A DNA stretch of 64,000 nt from LMUY01 sp965199165 (lineage in GTDB: Bacteria; Pseudomonadota; Alphaproteobacteria; Acetobacterales; Acetobacteraceae): NCBI GenBank assembly GCA_965199165.1, contig OZ240681.1, forward strand, positions 4,650,001-4,714,000, in the 5' to 3' direction. Below are positions 32,693 to 42,639 of the stretch, in pieces. The translations under genes were made by a program, and so were the position numbers. The notes under the pieces are model-generated. The model made no database searches and was not told the origin of the DNA. It saw nothing but the letters and a program-made list of their open reading frames with translations. How positions within the stretch are numbered: the first letter of the stretch is position 1; each line of letters starts with the position of its first letter.

Positions 32693-33540
32693 CGGTCTCG
32701 TTCCAGGGCCGGCCCGGCGCCTATTCGGACCTCGCCTGCCGCGCCGCGCTGCCGGGCCTGCCGACGCTGCCCTGCGACACGTTCGAGCAGGCGATCGACG
32801 CCGTGCGCAACGGCACCGCCGACCTCGCCATGCTGCCGTGCGAGAACAGCCTGGCCGGGCGCGTGCCGGACATCCACTCCCTGCTGCCGGGCAGCGGCCT
32901 GCACATCGTGGGCGAGCATTTCCAGCGGGTGGAGCACTGCCTGCTCGGCGTGCCCGGCGCGGTGCTGGGCGACGTGCGGCGGGTGCACTCCCATGCGGTG
33001 GCGCTGGGCCAGGTGCGCCGCCTCGTGCGCGAACTGAGAGTCGAGGCGGTGGTCGAGGCGGACACCGCCGGCTCCGCGCAACTGGTGGCGGCGCGGGGGG
33101 ACCGGGCGGACGCGGCGATCGCCTCCGCCCTGGCGGCCGAGCTGTATGGGTTGGACGTCCTGCGCTCCAACGTGGAGGACTCGCGCGACAACACCACCCG
33201 CTTCTATATCACCTCCCGCACACCGGCGCCGCACGTCCCCGACGCGCCCAACACGGTGACGACCTTCATCTTCCACGTGCGGAACACCCCGGCGGCGCTG
33301 TACAAGTGCCTCGGCGGGTTCGCCACCAACGGCGTGAACATGACCAAGCTGGAGAGCTACATGCTCGCCGGGGAGTTCACCGCCACGCAGTTCCTGTGCG
33401 ACGTGCAGGGCCACCCCGATCATCCGGGCCTCTCCCGCGCGCTGGAGGAGCTGTCCTTCTTCTCGCGCGAGCTGCGTATCCTCGGCGTCTATCCAGGCGC
33501 GTCGCGCCGTCTGCAGACCGCCTCGGGTGCTTGCGAGTGA
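32689..33540 (+). CDS. pheA: Prephenate dehydratase (monofunctional, with ACT domain)
   Basis: 283 residues. Converts prephenate to phenylpyruvate in phenylalanine synthesis. The catalytic domain has VSFQGRPGAYSDLACRAALP, LPCENSLAGRVPDIH and the conserved Thr in SRDNTTRFYI. A C-terminal ACT domain (VTTFIFHVRNTPAALYKCLG, then MTKLESYM) provides phenylalanine feedback regulation. There is no chorismate mutase domain. Translationally coupled to kdsB. Confidence 0.94.
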   Translation: MTVSFQGRPGAYSDLACRAALPGLPTLPCDTFEQAIDAVRNGTADLAMLPCENSLAGRVPDIHSLLPGSGLHIVGEHFQRVEHCLLGVPGAVLGDVRRVHSHAVALGQVRRLVRELRVEAVVEADTAGSAQLVAARGDRADAAIASALAAELYGLDVLRSNVEDSRDNTTRFYITSRTPAPHVPDAPNTVTTFIFHVRNTPAALYKCLGGFATNGVNMTKLESYMLAGEFTATQFLCDVQGHPDHPGLSRALEELSFFSRELRILGVYPGASRRLQTASGACE

Positions 33541-33559
33541 CGGGTGACGACAGCAATGG

Positions 33560-33588
33560 TCGCAATCCTGCACTGGATGCACTATACT
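33560..33588 (+). promoter_or_regulatory. Possible promoter for the DUF983-UPF0262 pair
   Basis: TATACT at 33583-33588 is a good -10 match in a locally AT-richer stretch 35 bp before the DUF983 start. The -35 position at 17 bp reads TCGCAA and is weak. Confidence 0.35.
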
Positions 33589-33622
33589 CAGTCATTCTGC
33601 CACTCCGCCCGAGGGTGCGCCC

Positions 33623-34048
33623 ATGCCTGACACCAACGTCCCGATCCGGTGGCAACCGGATCGTTCGCCGGAACAGACGCCATGGCCGGTGCCGTCGTTG
33701 CCGGTGGCGTTGGCACGCGGCGCACGCGGGCTCTGTCCCGCCTGCGGGCAGACCCACGCCTTCATCGGCTACTTGCGGGTGGTGCCGCAATGCGTCGCCT
33801 GCGGCGCGCCGCTGGGCGAAGTGCGGGCGGACGACGCGCCGCCCTACTTCACCGTCTTCATCGTGGGCCATGTCATCATCGGCGCGATGTTCGCCGTCTA
33901 CCAGGCGTATGACCCGCCGTTCTGGGTGCAGGCGGCGATCTGGCTGCCGGCGACGGCGATCATGAGCCTGGCGCTGCTGCGGCCCATCAAGGGCGCCACG
34001 CTCGGGTTGATGCTGAAGCTGGGCCTGATGAAGCCCGCCGACGAGTGA
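33623..34048 (+). CDS. DUF983 family membrane protein
   Basis: 141 residues. A zinc-ribbon-like cysteine pair set, GLCPACGQ and PQCVACGAPLGE, is followed by two transmembrane helices (YFTVFIVGHVIIGAMFAVYQ and VQAAIWLPATAIMSLALL) and the family tail RPIKGATLGLMLKLGL. This is the DUF983 pattern. The role is unknown; relatives sit near cytochrome oxidase genes in other alphaproteobacteria, but not here. Its stop overlaps the next gene's GTG (GTGA). Confidence 0.85.
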   Translation: MPDTNVPIRWQPDRSPEQTPWPVPSLPVALARGARGLCPACGQTHAFIGYLRVVPQCVACGAPLGEVRADDAPPYFTVFIVGHVIIGAMFAVYQAYDPPFWVQAAIWLPATAIMSLALLRPIKGATLGLMLKLGLMKPADE

Positions 34049-34530
34049 GCCAGTCGACCCTCGCCACGTGCGACCGGCTCGAGCGCGTCGTGCTCGATGG
34101 CGAGGCGCTGACCCGGCTGTCGCCAATCCAGGAAGCCGACCGTGAGCACGCCACCAGCGACCTGGCGACGGACAGCCGGTTTGCCCTGGCCGGCCGGCCC
34201 GGCCCCTACGTGCTGCATCTCTCCGTGCAGGAAGGCCGGCTGGTGTTCGACGTGAGGGACTCGGCGGACCGTCCGCTGCAGGCGATCGGGCTGTCCATGG
34301 GGCCGTTCCGGGGTCTGCTGAAGGACTACCAGATTCTGGTGGACAGCCACACGCTGGCGCTGGAGGAAGGTCGCGCGGAACGCATCCAGGCCATCGACAT
34401 GGGCCGCCGCGGGCTGCACAACGAGGGTGCTGTGCTGATGATGGAACGCCTGGACGGCAAGGCCACCATCGACTTCGCAACGGCCCGGCGCCTGTTCACC
34501 CTGGTATGCGTGCTGCACCAGCGCATCTGA
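34045..34530 (+). CDS. UPF0262 family protein
   Basis: 161 residues matching UPF0262, an alphaproteobacterial family of unknown function: the core FRGLLKDYQILVDSHTLAL, then IQAIDMGRRGLHNEGAVLM and the C-terminal TARRLFTLVCVLHQRI. Starts at GTG overlapping the DUF983 stop and ends 9 bp before mtnA. No catalytic residues are evident to me. Confidence 0.88.
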   Translation: MSQSTLATCDRLERVVLDGEALTRLSPIQEADREHATSDLATDSRFALAGRPGPYVLHLSVQEGRLVFDVRDSADRPLQAIGLSMGPFRGLLKDYQILVDSHTLALEEGRAERIQAIDMGRRGLHNEGAVLMMERLDGKATIDFATARRLFTLVCVLHQRI

Positions 34531-34539
34531 AAGCCCTGC

Positions 34540-35631
<1,092 letters not shown>

Positions 35632-35638
35632 ACCTCCC

Positions 35639-36490
35639 ATGCGACTGCGCATCCTGGCGGCCCTGGTGGGCACCGCAAGCCTTGCCGCCTGTTCCAAAGG
35701 GCCGCCGCCGCAGGCCACGGCCACCAACTCGGCCGCGCCGCAGCTGCTGACGGCGGGGTTCGGCCAGGTGCCGCCATTCTCCCGCCTGTCCTACGCGCCG
35801 TTCTCCCGCACGGACGCGATCGCCATCGCGTTGCGGGAATGGCGGCTCTGGGGCTCGCCGGTCGACGACGACCCGCCCGGCACCCGGCCGCCGCCGCGCC
35901 CGGACGAGAAGCCGGAGCGTTATCCCGGGCTGTGGCAGCGCGTGGGCGAGTACTGGTGGGAGAGCCAGGACAGCGGCTCGGTCACGGCCTACTGGACCGG
36001 AAAGCATGACGGCAACGGGACGGTGTTCCCGGCTTCGCAGGACTCGCACTACCCGTGGTCGGCCGCCTTCATCTCCTACATCTTCCGCATCGCGGGAGCG
36101 GAAGAACGATTCCCCTACTCGCCCGCCCACGCCACCTACATCAACGCGGCGAAGGCACAGGCCGATGCTGGCGGCGGCAGCCTGGTCGTCACGGCCGAGC
36201 GGCCGGAACAGTATGCCCCGCAGGCGGGGGACGTGATCTGCCTCGGCCGGGGCGGCAGCCGGGCCCTGACCTACGACGAACTGCCCACCACTTCCTTCCC
36301 CGGCCATTGCGACTTCGTGGTCGCGGCGGAGCCCGGGCAGCTGACGGTGATCGGCGGCAACGTGGACGACTCGGTCACGGAGAAACACATACCCACCACG
36401 CCGGCCGGTACCCTGTCCGACCCGGTGACCGGCGTCGTGGACACCCGCTACCCATGGTTCGTGGTCCTGCGGGTCGCCTACGACGCCTAG
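35639..36490 (+). CDS. DUF2272-domain lipoprotein
   Basis: 283 residues. The N-terminal lipoprotein signal has lipobox LAAC. The DUF2272 core includes RLSYAPFSRTDAIAIALREW, GRVGEYWW-like text (QRVGEYWWESQD), HYPWSAAFISYIFRIAG and the terminal YPWFVVLRVAYDA. The Cys/His/Ala pattern of NlpC-like proteins has been suggested for this family; the Cys position here is Ala (WSAAFIS), so peptidase activity is doubtful. Its TAG stop shares the palindrome CTAG with the stop of the converging cytochrome b561 gene. Confidence 0.82.
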   Translation: MRLRILAALVGTASLAACSKGPPPQATATNSAAPQLLTAGFGQVPPFSRLSYAPFSRTDAIAIALREWRLWGSPVDDDPPGTRPPPRPDEKPERYPGLWQRVGEYWWESQDSGSVTAYWTGKHDGNGTVFPASQDSHYPWSAAFISYIFRIAGAEERFPYSPAHATYINAAKAQADAGGGSLVVTAERPEQYAPQAGDVICLGRGGSRALTYDELPTTSFPGHCDFVVAAEPGQLTVIGGNVDDSVTEKHIPTTPAGTLSDPVTGVVDTRYPWFVVLRVAYDA

Positions 36491-37029
36491 ACGCGCCGGG
36501 TGACCATCCGCGCCAGCACGCCGTCGCGCCAGACGAAGCGATGCCCCAGGGCGGCCGCGGCGTGCAGCCCGGCCAGGATCATCACCCAGTTCGCCAGCCG
36601 CCCATGCCACTCTTCCAGGAACCGGCGCAGGGCGGCATCGGCCGGGCTCGCCGGCGGCGGGCTCCAGAGGAAGAACCAGGTGTCGGCGCGCACCCACCAC
36701 AGCACCAGCCCCATGCCCAGGATCGCCATCAACAGCGCGTAGAGCCCCCAATGCGTCGCCTTCGCCACCGCGTGCACCGGCCCCGGATCGGCTGCGGGCA
36801 GGCGGCGGCCGCGGGTGGCGCGCCAGGCGAGCCGTCCGACGATCAGCACCGTCAGAACCACCCCGATCGACAGGTGCAGGGAACGCATCGGCACGCGCGG
36901 CGTACCCCGTGGCGCCCAGTCGATCATCTGCGCCACGCACCACTGCGCGACCACGAGCAGCGCCGTGATCCAGTGCAAGGCGACGGTCGCGGAGTCGTAG
37001 CGTGATGCAGTCGCGTCGACGGGCCGCAC
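36487..37029 (-). CDS. Cytochrome b561-family membrane protein
   Basis: 180 residues, four transmembrane helices. Haem-ligand histidines are visible in VALHWITALL, RSLHLSIGV, ATHWGLYALL and EEWHGRLANW. Such proteins move electrons between the quinol pool and periplasmic acceptors or superoxide. GTG 37029 begins 2 bp after the rhodanese stop, so the two are co-transcribed. It converges with the DUF2272 gene. Confidence 0.88.
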   Translation of the reverse strand: MRPVDATASRYDSATVALHWITALLVVAQWCVAQMIDWAPRGTPRVPMRSLHLSIGVVLTVLIVGRLAWRATRGRRLPAADPGPVHAVAKATHWGLYALLMAILGMGLVLWWVRADTWFFLWSPPPASPADAALRRFLEEWHGRLANWVMILAGLHAAAALGHRFVWRDGVLARMVTRRV

Positions 37030-37031
37030 CG

Positions 37032-37442
37032 TCAGTCGCGGCGCCACGGCAGGCCGTCCGCCTGCCAGCCCGCGACATGACCGCGGGCGCCCTGCGCGTC
37101 GGGCGGGCCCTCGAACCCGTCGGCGATGTTGTAGACGTGCGGGAAGCCGGCCGCGCGCGCCGCCTGGGCCGCGGCCGCCGAGCGGACGCCGCTGCGGCAC
37201 AGGAAGTAGACGTGGTCGTCCGCCGTGACGCCCGCTTCCCGCAGCGCGTCGACGAAGTCCGGGTTGACCTGCATGGTCGGGGCGACCTGCCAGGAAAGCA
37301 GCACCGGGTGTTTGCCGACGCCGCCCAAGTCGGGCATGCCGACCTGCGCCCACTCGAAATCGGTGCGCACGTCGACGAGCTTGGCCGCGGGATGGCTGGC
37401 CAGCGCTTCCCACACCTGTTTCGGCGCGACGTCGTCCACCAT
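37032..37442 (-). CDS. Rhodanese-like sulfurtransferase domain protein
   Basis: 136 residues, a single rhodanese domain: KLVDVRTDFEWAQVGMPDL and the active-site loop YFLCRSGVRSAAAAQAA with the catalytic Cys. ATG 37442 has a GGAG about 8-11 bases upstream. It transfers sulfane sulfur to cyanide or protein acceptors. Divergent, by only 39 bp, from a cysteine synthase gene, which suggests a sulfur-metabolism link. Confidence 0.9.
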   Translation of the reverse strand: MVDDVAPKQVWEALASHPAAKLVDVRTDFEWAQVGMPDLGGVGKHPVLLSWQVAPTMQVNPDFVDALREAGVTADDHVYFLCRSGVRSAAAAQAARAAGFPHVYNIADGFEGPPDAQGARGHVAGWQADGLPWRRD

Positions 37443-37481
37443 GTCCCGAAGCTCCAATGGTCGCGCGGAAGGTGCCCCAGC

Positions 37482-38468
37482 ATGATGCAAAGCACAAACG
37501 GCATGGTCGCTGCGATCGGCCACACGCCGCTGATCCGGCTGCGCCGCGCCTCGGAGGCGACCGGCTGCACGATCCTGGGCAAGGCCGAGTTCATGAACCC
37601 AGGCGGCTCCGTGAAGGACCGCGCGGCGCTGGCGATCATCACGGACGCCGAAGCGCGCGGGGTGCTGCCGCCCGGCGGCACGGTCGTGGAGGGCACGGCG
37701 GGCAACACCGGCATCGGGCTCACCCTGGTGGCCAACGCACGCGGCTACCGCAGCGTGATCGTGATGCCGGAGACGCAAAGCCGGGAGAAGATCGACTTCC
37801 TGCGCACCATCGGTGCCGACCTGCGGCTGGTGCCGGCCAAGCCATACAGCGACCCCGGCAACTACGTCCGCACCTCCCAGCGCCTCGCGGAGGAGATGGG
37901 CGCGGTGTGGGCCAACCAGTTCGACAACCTGGCCAACCGCGAGGGCCACCGGGCTACGACGGGGCCGGAGATCTGGCGGCAGACCGAGGGTGCGGTCGAT
38001 GCCTTCACGTGCGCCTGCGGCACGGGTGGCACGCTGGCAGGGGTATCGCTGGCGTTGAAGGCCCTCGACCCGGCGGTCCGGATCGTGCTCGCGGACCCGG
38101 AGGGCAGCGGTCTGTATGGGTGGGTGAAATCGGGTGACCTGTCGGTGCAGGGCAGTTCGATCACCGAGGGCATCGGCCAGTCGCGGGTGACCGCCAACCT
38201 GAGGGATGTCGTGGTCGACGACGCCGTCCGGGTGACGGACGCGGACGCGCTGGCGCAGGTGTTCGACCTCGTCCGGCACGAGGGCCTGTCGGTCGGCGGG
38301 TCCGCCGGGCTGAATGTGGCGGCGGCGATGCAGGTGGCGCGGCAGATGGGTCCCGGGCATACGGTCGTGACGATCCTGTGCGACAGCGGCGCACGCTACC
38401 AATCCAGGCTGTTCAACCCGGCCTTCCTCCGCAGCAAGGGTCTGTCCGTACCCGATTGGCTCGACTGA
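37482..38468 (+). CDS. cysK: Cysteine synthase A (O-acetylserine sulfhydrylase) family
   Basis: 328 residues. PLP enzyme of the cysteine synthase fold: IGHTPLIRLRRASEATG, catalytic Lys in MNPGGSVKDRAAL, EGTAGNTGIGLTLVANARGY, and CGTGGTLAGVSLALK for phosphate binding. It makes cysteine from O-acetylserine and sulfide. Three candidate ATGs (37482, 37485, 37503); the first is used. The family also includes cystathionine beta-synthase-like and CysM members, so cysK versus a paralogue is not certain. Confidence 0.85.
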   Translation: MMQSTNGMVAAIGHTPLIRLRRASEATGCTILGKAEFMNPGGSVKDRAALAIITDAEARGVLPPGGTVVEGTAGNTGIGLTLVANARGYRSVIVMPETQSREKIDFLRTIGADLRLVPAKPYSDPGNYVRTSQRLAEEMGAVWANQFDNLANREGHRATTGPEIWRQTEGAVDAFTCACGTGGTLAGVSLALKALDPAVRIVLADPEGSGLYGWVKSGDLSVQGSSITEGIGQSRVTANLRDVVVDDAVRVTDADALAQVFDLVRHEGLSVGGSAGLNVAAAMQVARQMGPGHTVVTILCDSGARYQSRLFNPAFLRSKGLSVPDWLD

Positions 38469-38522
38469 CCCACTTCCCTCGCGTCGAGAAAACCAATCTG
38501 CCTTGGGCAAAGGGCTATCGGA

Positions 38523-38555
38523 CCCTCACCCCGGTCCTCTCCCAGAGGGCGAAGG
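38523..38555. repeat. Dispersed palindromic repeat, single degenerate unit (locus C)
   Basis: One unit beginning CCCTCACCCCGGTCCTCTCC, related to the other four loci but with a decayed hairpin arm (GAGGGCGAAGG). It lies across the 3' end of the sterol-desaturase-like gene. That gene's TGA stop is formed by the unit's GGTGAGGG, and the last residues (SPSGRGPG) are repeat-encoded. Confidence 0.8.
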
Positions 38556-39494
38556 AGCCGTGCGAAGCGGGCGGGGACGCACCATCCGGATCATCCGACG
38601 CCAGCCGGCGCGCTGCTGCTGCCACCAGCTTCCGGTCGCCAATGCCTCCTCGCCCGAGGGATCGCCGGTCCGGACATACTCACGGCTGAAATCCGCGGTG
38701 CCGAACAGCATGTCCCAGACGGGCAGGATCGCACCGTAGTTGCAGCTCTGCTGCCCGGCGGCGAGCACCCCGTGATGCGCCCGATGGAAACGCGGGGAGA
38801 TCAGCAGACGATCCCCGACCGCGCCAAACGACACCCGCGCATTGGCATGGCTCAGGCTCTCCAGGAAGCGCAGCACCAGCACCAGCAGCGGGAACTGCAG
38901 CGGCGGGATGCCGATCAGCAGCGCGATGGCGGCGGACCACAGGAACGATATGACCTCGTCCACCAGGTGGTTGCGGTCATCCGACCAGAACGTCATCTGC
39001 CGTTGCGCGTGATGCAGCGAGTGCAGCGCCCACCACCAGCCGAAGCTGTGGCTCAGCCGGTGCCGCCAGTACTCGCCGCAATCCAGGATCAACACGTAGA
39101 GGGCGAACGTCGCCACCTGGTGGCCCAGGAGGCCCGGGAGCAGCAGTTCCAAGGTGGGCGGCACGATGCCGCGGTCGGTCAGCCAGCCGCTCAGCCAGAC
39201 CTGGACCTGGTAGAACAGGACGAACGTCACCAGCGGCAGCACGCCGATGCGGTTGATCAGCGTGTAGGCCACGTCGATGGTGACGGCCTTGGCGTCCGGC
39301 CAGCGCTCCACCGGCCGCCAACGCTCCAGCGGCAGGCAGACCGCAAGGGTGATCGCCACCTGCGCCACGCCGTAGACGGCGAACAGCGCCCAGCCATACC
39401 CCACGTCCTCCCACTGCATCAGGTCGAACTGGTAGAGCAGCGGGATGACCAGGTGCTCCTGCAGCCAGCCCGCGACGGTGTCGAACGGGTCCAT
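38526..39494 (-). CDS. Sterol desaturase / fatty acid hydroxylase superfamily membrane protein
   Basis: 322 residues with about four to five transmembrane helices. The histidine clusters of the di-iron hydroxylase family are present: HRLSH, HSLHH and FHRAHHG, plus DDRNHLVDE. Such enzymes hydroxylate or desaturate lipids in the membrane; the substrate is unknown. The normal C-terminus seems to end near the WWQQQRAGWRRM segment; the final ~16 residues come from a dispersed repeat. It follows the beta-propeller gene by 1 bp on the same strand. Confidence 0.88.
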   Translation of the reverse strand: MDPFDTVAGWLQEHLVIPLLYQFDLMQWEDVGYGWALFAVYGVAQVAITLAVCLPLERWRPVERWPDAKAVTIDVAYTLINRIGVLPLVTFVLFYQVQVWLSGWLTDRGIVPPTLELLLPGLLGHQVATFALYVLILDCGEYWRHRLSHSFGWWWALHSLHHAQRQMTFWSDDRNHLVDEVISFLWSAAIALLIGIPPLQFPLLVLVLRFLESLSHANARVSFGAVGDRLLISPRFHRAHHGVLAAGQQSCNYGAILPVWDMLFGTADFSREYVRTGDPSGEEALATGSWWQQQRAGWRRMIRMVRPRPLRTAPSPSGRGPG

Positions 39495-39495
39495 G

Positions 39496-40452
39496 CTACT
39501 TTGCGCTCAGCCGCGTGGGGGCGGCAGGGTTGGGGTGGGTGTTCAGCCAGATCCCGTGCGGCGAACGCCCCGTCTCGATCGTGGAGAACTGGCCGGTGGT
39601 GGGGTCCAGCAGCGCCACCGTATGGGCCCAGCGCCGGGTGACCCAGATCTTGCCGTCCGGTGCGAAGTCCATGTCGTCGGGGCCGCCGGGCATGGCGATG
39701 CGGCTGCGCACCGCCAGCGTCTTCGGGTCGAGCACGGAGATGCTGCCGTCCACCCGGTTGCAGACGTAGAGCGTGCGGCCGTCCGGCGAGATGAACAGGT
39801 TGTGCGCTCCCTTCGCCGTCTGCACCCGGCGCTCCACCGCACCCGTCGACGGGTCGACGACGGCCACGTAGTCGGCGCCCATGATGCCGACCAGGATCTT
39901 GCCGTCCAGCCACAGCACGCCGGCCGGCGTCTTGCCCACGACCGTCTTCCACAGCACCGCGCCGCTGTGCACGTCGATGGCGACCAGCGAGTCCGTGCCC
40001 TGCAGGCTGACATAGGCGACGGAGGAGTCCGGGGAGTAGTTGATGTGGCTCGGCATCGAGGAGGCCGGGATGCGGTGCGCCAGCGTCAGCGTCGCCGCGT
40101 CGTATATGTCGATCTGGTTGCGGGCGAGGCCGGCGACCGTCATCCACTTGCCGTTCGGGCTGTATTGCAGCTGGTAGGGGTCGCTGAGCGTCATGCGGCG
40201 CTGCACGTCGCCAGTGGCCGGGTCGAGGAAGAACAGGGCGTTGCCCGACGTGTCGCCGACCAGTAGGGACGTGCCGTCCGGCGTCAGCGCCATGTGGTGG
40301 GGCTCGCGCAGGACCGGGATACGCTTGACCTCGGTCCGGGTGTCCATATCGACCAGGCTGACCGACGCGTCGGCGGAGTTGATCACGAACGCCAAGGGTC
40401 GCGCCGCCGCGACACCGGGCAGCAGCAGCAGGGCAAGCAAGAATTTCTTCAT
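39496..40452 (-). CDS. Secreted YVTN-type beta-propeller repeat protein
   Basis: 318 residues. Signal peptide MKKFLLALLLLPGVAAA, then repeated propeller blades with motifs such as LAFVINSADASVSLVDMDT, HHMALTPDGTSLLVGD, LQYSPNGKWMTVAG, HNLFISPDGRTLYVCNR and DDMDFAPDGKIWVTRR. YVTN/SMP30-like proteins are periplasmic binding or scaffold proteins; the ligand is unknown. One base separates its stop from the ATG of the desaturase-like gene, so they form an operon. Confidence 0.88.
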   Translation of the reverse strand: MKKFLLALLLLPGVAAARPLAFVINSADASVSLVDMDTRTEVKRIPVLREPHHMALTPDGTSLLVGDTSGNALFFLDPATGDVQRRMTLSDPYQLQYSPNGKWMTVAGLARNQIDIYDAATLTLAHRIPASSMPSHINYSPDSSVAYVSLQGTDSLVAIDVHSGAVLWKTVVGKTPAGVLWLDGKILVGIMGADYVAVVDPSTGAVERRVQTAKGAHNLFISPDGRTLYVCNRVDGSISVLDPKTLAVRSRIAMPGGPDDMDFAPDGKIWVTRRWAHTVALLDPTTGQFSTIETGRSPHGIWLNTHPNPAAPTRLSAK

Positions 40453-40541
40453 GTTCTATCCACGACTTCCGAGCGGTTCCTAACATGCCCGAAGCGCCCG
40501 GTGGGAGTCATTCCTCGCCCGGCCGTGAGGGTCGTGGGAGC

Positions 40542-41261
40542 CTACCGTACCGGCTCGCCGCCGATGGCCACCGCGCGCTGCACCCGGCTGCCGGCGCCGC
40601 GCACCACCGAGGCCGGCGGCCGGCCCTTTGCCGGCACCATCCAGGAAACCATGCTGCCGCGCCCCGTCACGGCGATGCGGGCGCCGGACTGCACCACCGC
40701 CTGCACCGTCAGCAGGTCGCCACGCACCACCACCGAGCGGCAGGCGCCGCGTACGACATAGGCGCTGCGGGAACCGGTGATGACGACGTCCCGGCCGCCG
40801 CAGTCGGCCACGCGGTCCTGGTCGTCGCCGGATAGTTCCACCGGGCCGACGTTGCCCGTGGCGGACAAGGACGCGGGCTTGGCGGCTGGCGCAACCGGGG
40901 CCGATTGTGCAGCGCCGTCGGCTGCGACCTCGTTGTCGGGGCCGAAGGTCTGGATGACGGGCGGGGCGCCGGCGCTGGCATAGCGGACCTGGTTGGCGCT
41001 CCCCTCGACGCGGATCGTGCCCCCGGCTGCGATCGTGAGCTGCACCTTGTTGGCGACACCCTTCACCAGCAAGGAGCCGCAGGTGCCGGTCAAGGCGACG
41101 ACGTCGTGGTTCCCCTCCAGCCGCACCGGCTGCCCGGTGCAGGTGCCCGCCAGGCTCTGCGCCTCCGCCTGGAACAGGAGGTCGGCCGCCCGCGGCGATG
41201 CCGGCACGAATGCCAACGCCCCACCCGCCACGACCCAACCCCATCTACGACGCTGCGCCAT
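40542..41261 (-). CDS. Secreted DUF3060-type protein with two repeats
   Basis: 239 residues. An N-terminal signal peptide (GGALAFVPASPRAADLLF region). Two beta-rich segments resemble DUF3060: the first with CTGQPVRLEGNHDVVALTG and VKGVANKVQLTIAAGG, the second with CGGRDVVITGSRSAYVVRG and RSVVVRGDLLTV. They are separated by an Ala/Pro-rich linker. Function unknown; these parallel beta repeats are found in exported proteins. Divergent from a response regulator gene. Confidence 0.75.
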   Translation of the reverse strand: MAQRRRWGWVVAGGALAFVPASPRAADLLFQAEAQSLAGTCTGQPVRLEGNHDVVALTGTCGSLLVKGVANKVQLTIAAGGTIRVEGSANQVRYASAGAPPVIQTFGPDNEVAADGAAQSAPVAPAAKPASLSATGNVGPVELSGDDQDRVADCGGRDVVITGSRSAYVVRGACRSVVVRGDLLTVQAVVQSGARIAVTGRGSMVSWMVPAKGRPPASVVRGAGSRVQRAVAIGGEPVR

Positions 41262-41453
41262 CGCTCAGTCTGCCCCTTCGCTCGAGTGCGACCCTATCGC
41301 CGACGGCTCGGCGCGCCAAGAACGGCCAAACCGGCAGGCCTAGAGCGACCGGGCCATCAGGGTGGGAGACCACACCGGCATCCGCCTTGGCCCGGTAGCC
41401 ATGCGGTACGGTCGGACCGTAGAACGAATTGGTTGCCGAGGCGTTCACCCCCC

Positions 41454-41858
41454 ATGCCGTCAGCAGTTCAACCGGGTGAGGGTGCCAACACCGCCGCCCC
41501 GCGGATCCTCGTCGTCGAAGACGAGTTCCTGATCCGCCTGACCCTGTCCGAAGTCCTCGCAGATGAGGGATACGAGGTCTTGGAGGCGGAGACCGGAGAC
41601 GAAGCGATCGCCATCCTGGACGCGACACCGGGGATCGCGCTGGTGTTGACGGACATCCAGCTACCTGGCGAATTGGACGGCCGCGCCCTGGTCCAGCGCG
41701 CGCGTCAGAGCCGGGCGGATTTGCCGGTCATCTTCATGACCGGCCGCCCGGATGCGAACGACAGATCCGGGCCACGGGACCTGTTCGTCGCCAAGCCCTA
41801 CCTGCCGTCGGAAATCTGCGCCGCCGTGCGCAAACTGCTGGGGACGCCTACAGCATGA
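41454..41858 (+). CDS. Single-domain response regulator
   Basis: 134 residues. A receiver domain with acidic Glu22-Asp23 (LVVEDE), phospho-acceptor Asp67 in VLTDIQLPG, Thr in IFMTGR and Lys in FVAKPY. No output domain. The insertion ELDG after the acceptor is typical of receivers paired with hybrid or HWE-type kinases in alphaproteobacteria. No kinase gene is adjacent; target unknown. Confidence 0.85.
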   Translation: MPSAVQPGEGANTAAPRILVVEDEFLIRLTLSEVLADEGYEVLEAETGDEAIAILDATPGIALVLTDIQLPGELDGRALVQRARQSRADLPVIFMTGRPDANDRSGPRDLFVAKPYLPSEICAAVRKLLGTPTA

Positions 41859-41906
41859 TCCCTTCGATCATGTCCGCCTGACCGAGGCGAGAGCCGCTTT
41901 GCCACT

Positions 41907-42575
41907 TCAGAAGTCGAGGTCGGCGTAGTGCGGCGGCGGCGTCACCCCAGGCACCCGATCGGCCAGGATGGAGCGGAAGGAGGGCCGCGACTTCATCCGG
42001 GCATACCACTCGCGCGCGGCTGGAACCGCGGCCCAGTCCACGTCGCCACAGAAATCCAGGGCCGAGAGGTGCCCCGCTGCCGCCAGGTCCACCAGTGACA
42101 TGGCGTTGCCGCCCAGCCATTTCCGCGTTTCGGCGAGCCAGCCGATGTAGGTGAGGTGCGTCTTGAGGTTCATGAAACCCACGCGCAGCGCCGACGCGTC
42201 CGGCTGGCCGGTGGCGGATAGGCGTTTGATGATCTTCTCGCCGTAGAGATGCCGGGTCACCTCCTGGGCGAACTTGCCGTCCAGCCACGCCACCAGCCGC
42301 CGCACCTCCACGCGTTCAGCCAGCGTGTGACCGAGCAGCGGGGTGTCCGGGTATGCCTCCTCCAGATACTCGCAGATGACGCCCGAGTCGGGGATCGCCA
42401 GCCCATTCTCCTCCACCAGGGTAGGGATCGAGCCGGACGGGTTCAGCTCCAGGTATTCGGTCCGGCGCTCCCACGGCTTCTCCACCCGCAACTCGAATGC
42501 CAGCCGCTTTTCGGCCAGCACGAGGCGGACCTTTCGCGCGTAGGGGGAGAGGGGAAGGTGATAGAGCAGCCGCAT
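41907..42575 (-). CDS. Glutathione-S-transferase-family protein, FzlA-like
   Basis: 222 residues. N-terminal thioredoxin-like domain (LLYHLPLSPYARKVRLVLAE, PSGSIPTLVEENGLAIPDSG) and helical C-terminal GST domain. The C-terminal tail PPPHYADLDF, the overall length and the restricted motif set resemble FzlA, an FtsZ-binding GST relative needed for division in Caulobacter. A plain GST is the alternative. Positioned alone, upstream of a repeat pair and the gltB 3' end. Confidence 0.7.
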   Translation of the reverse strand: MRLLYHLPLSPYARKVRLVLAEKRLAFELRVEKPWERRTEYLELNPSGSIPTLVEENGLAIPDSGVICEYLEEAYPDTPLLGHTLAERVEVRRLVAWLDGKFAQEVTRHLYGEKIIKRLSATGQPDASALRVGFMNLKTHLTYIGWLAETRKWLGGNAMSLVDLAAAGHLSALDFCGDVDWAAVPAAREWYARMKSRPSFRSILADRVPGVTPPPHYADLDF

Positions 42576-42639
42576 ACGATTCGGTTATGCCATCCCGGCC
42601 GGGCCACGCCAATCGTCCGACTCACCTCATGTCTCGTCT

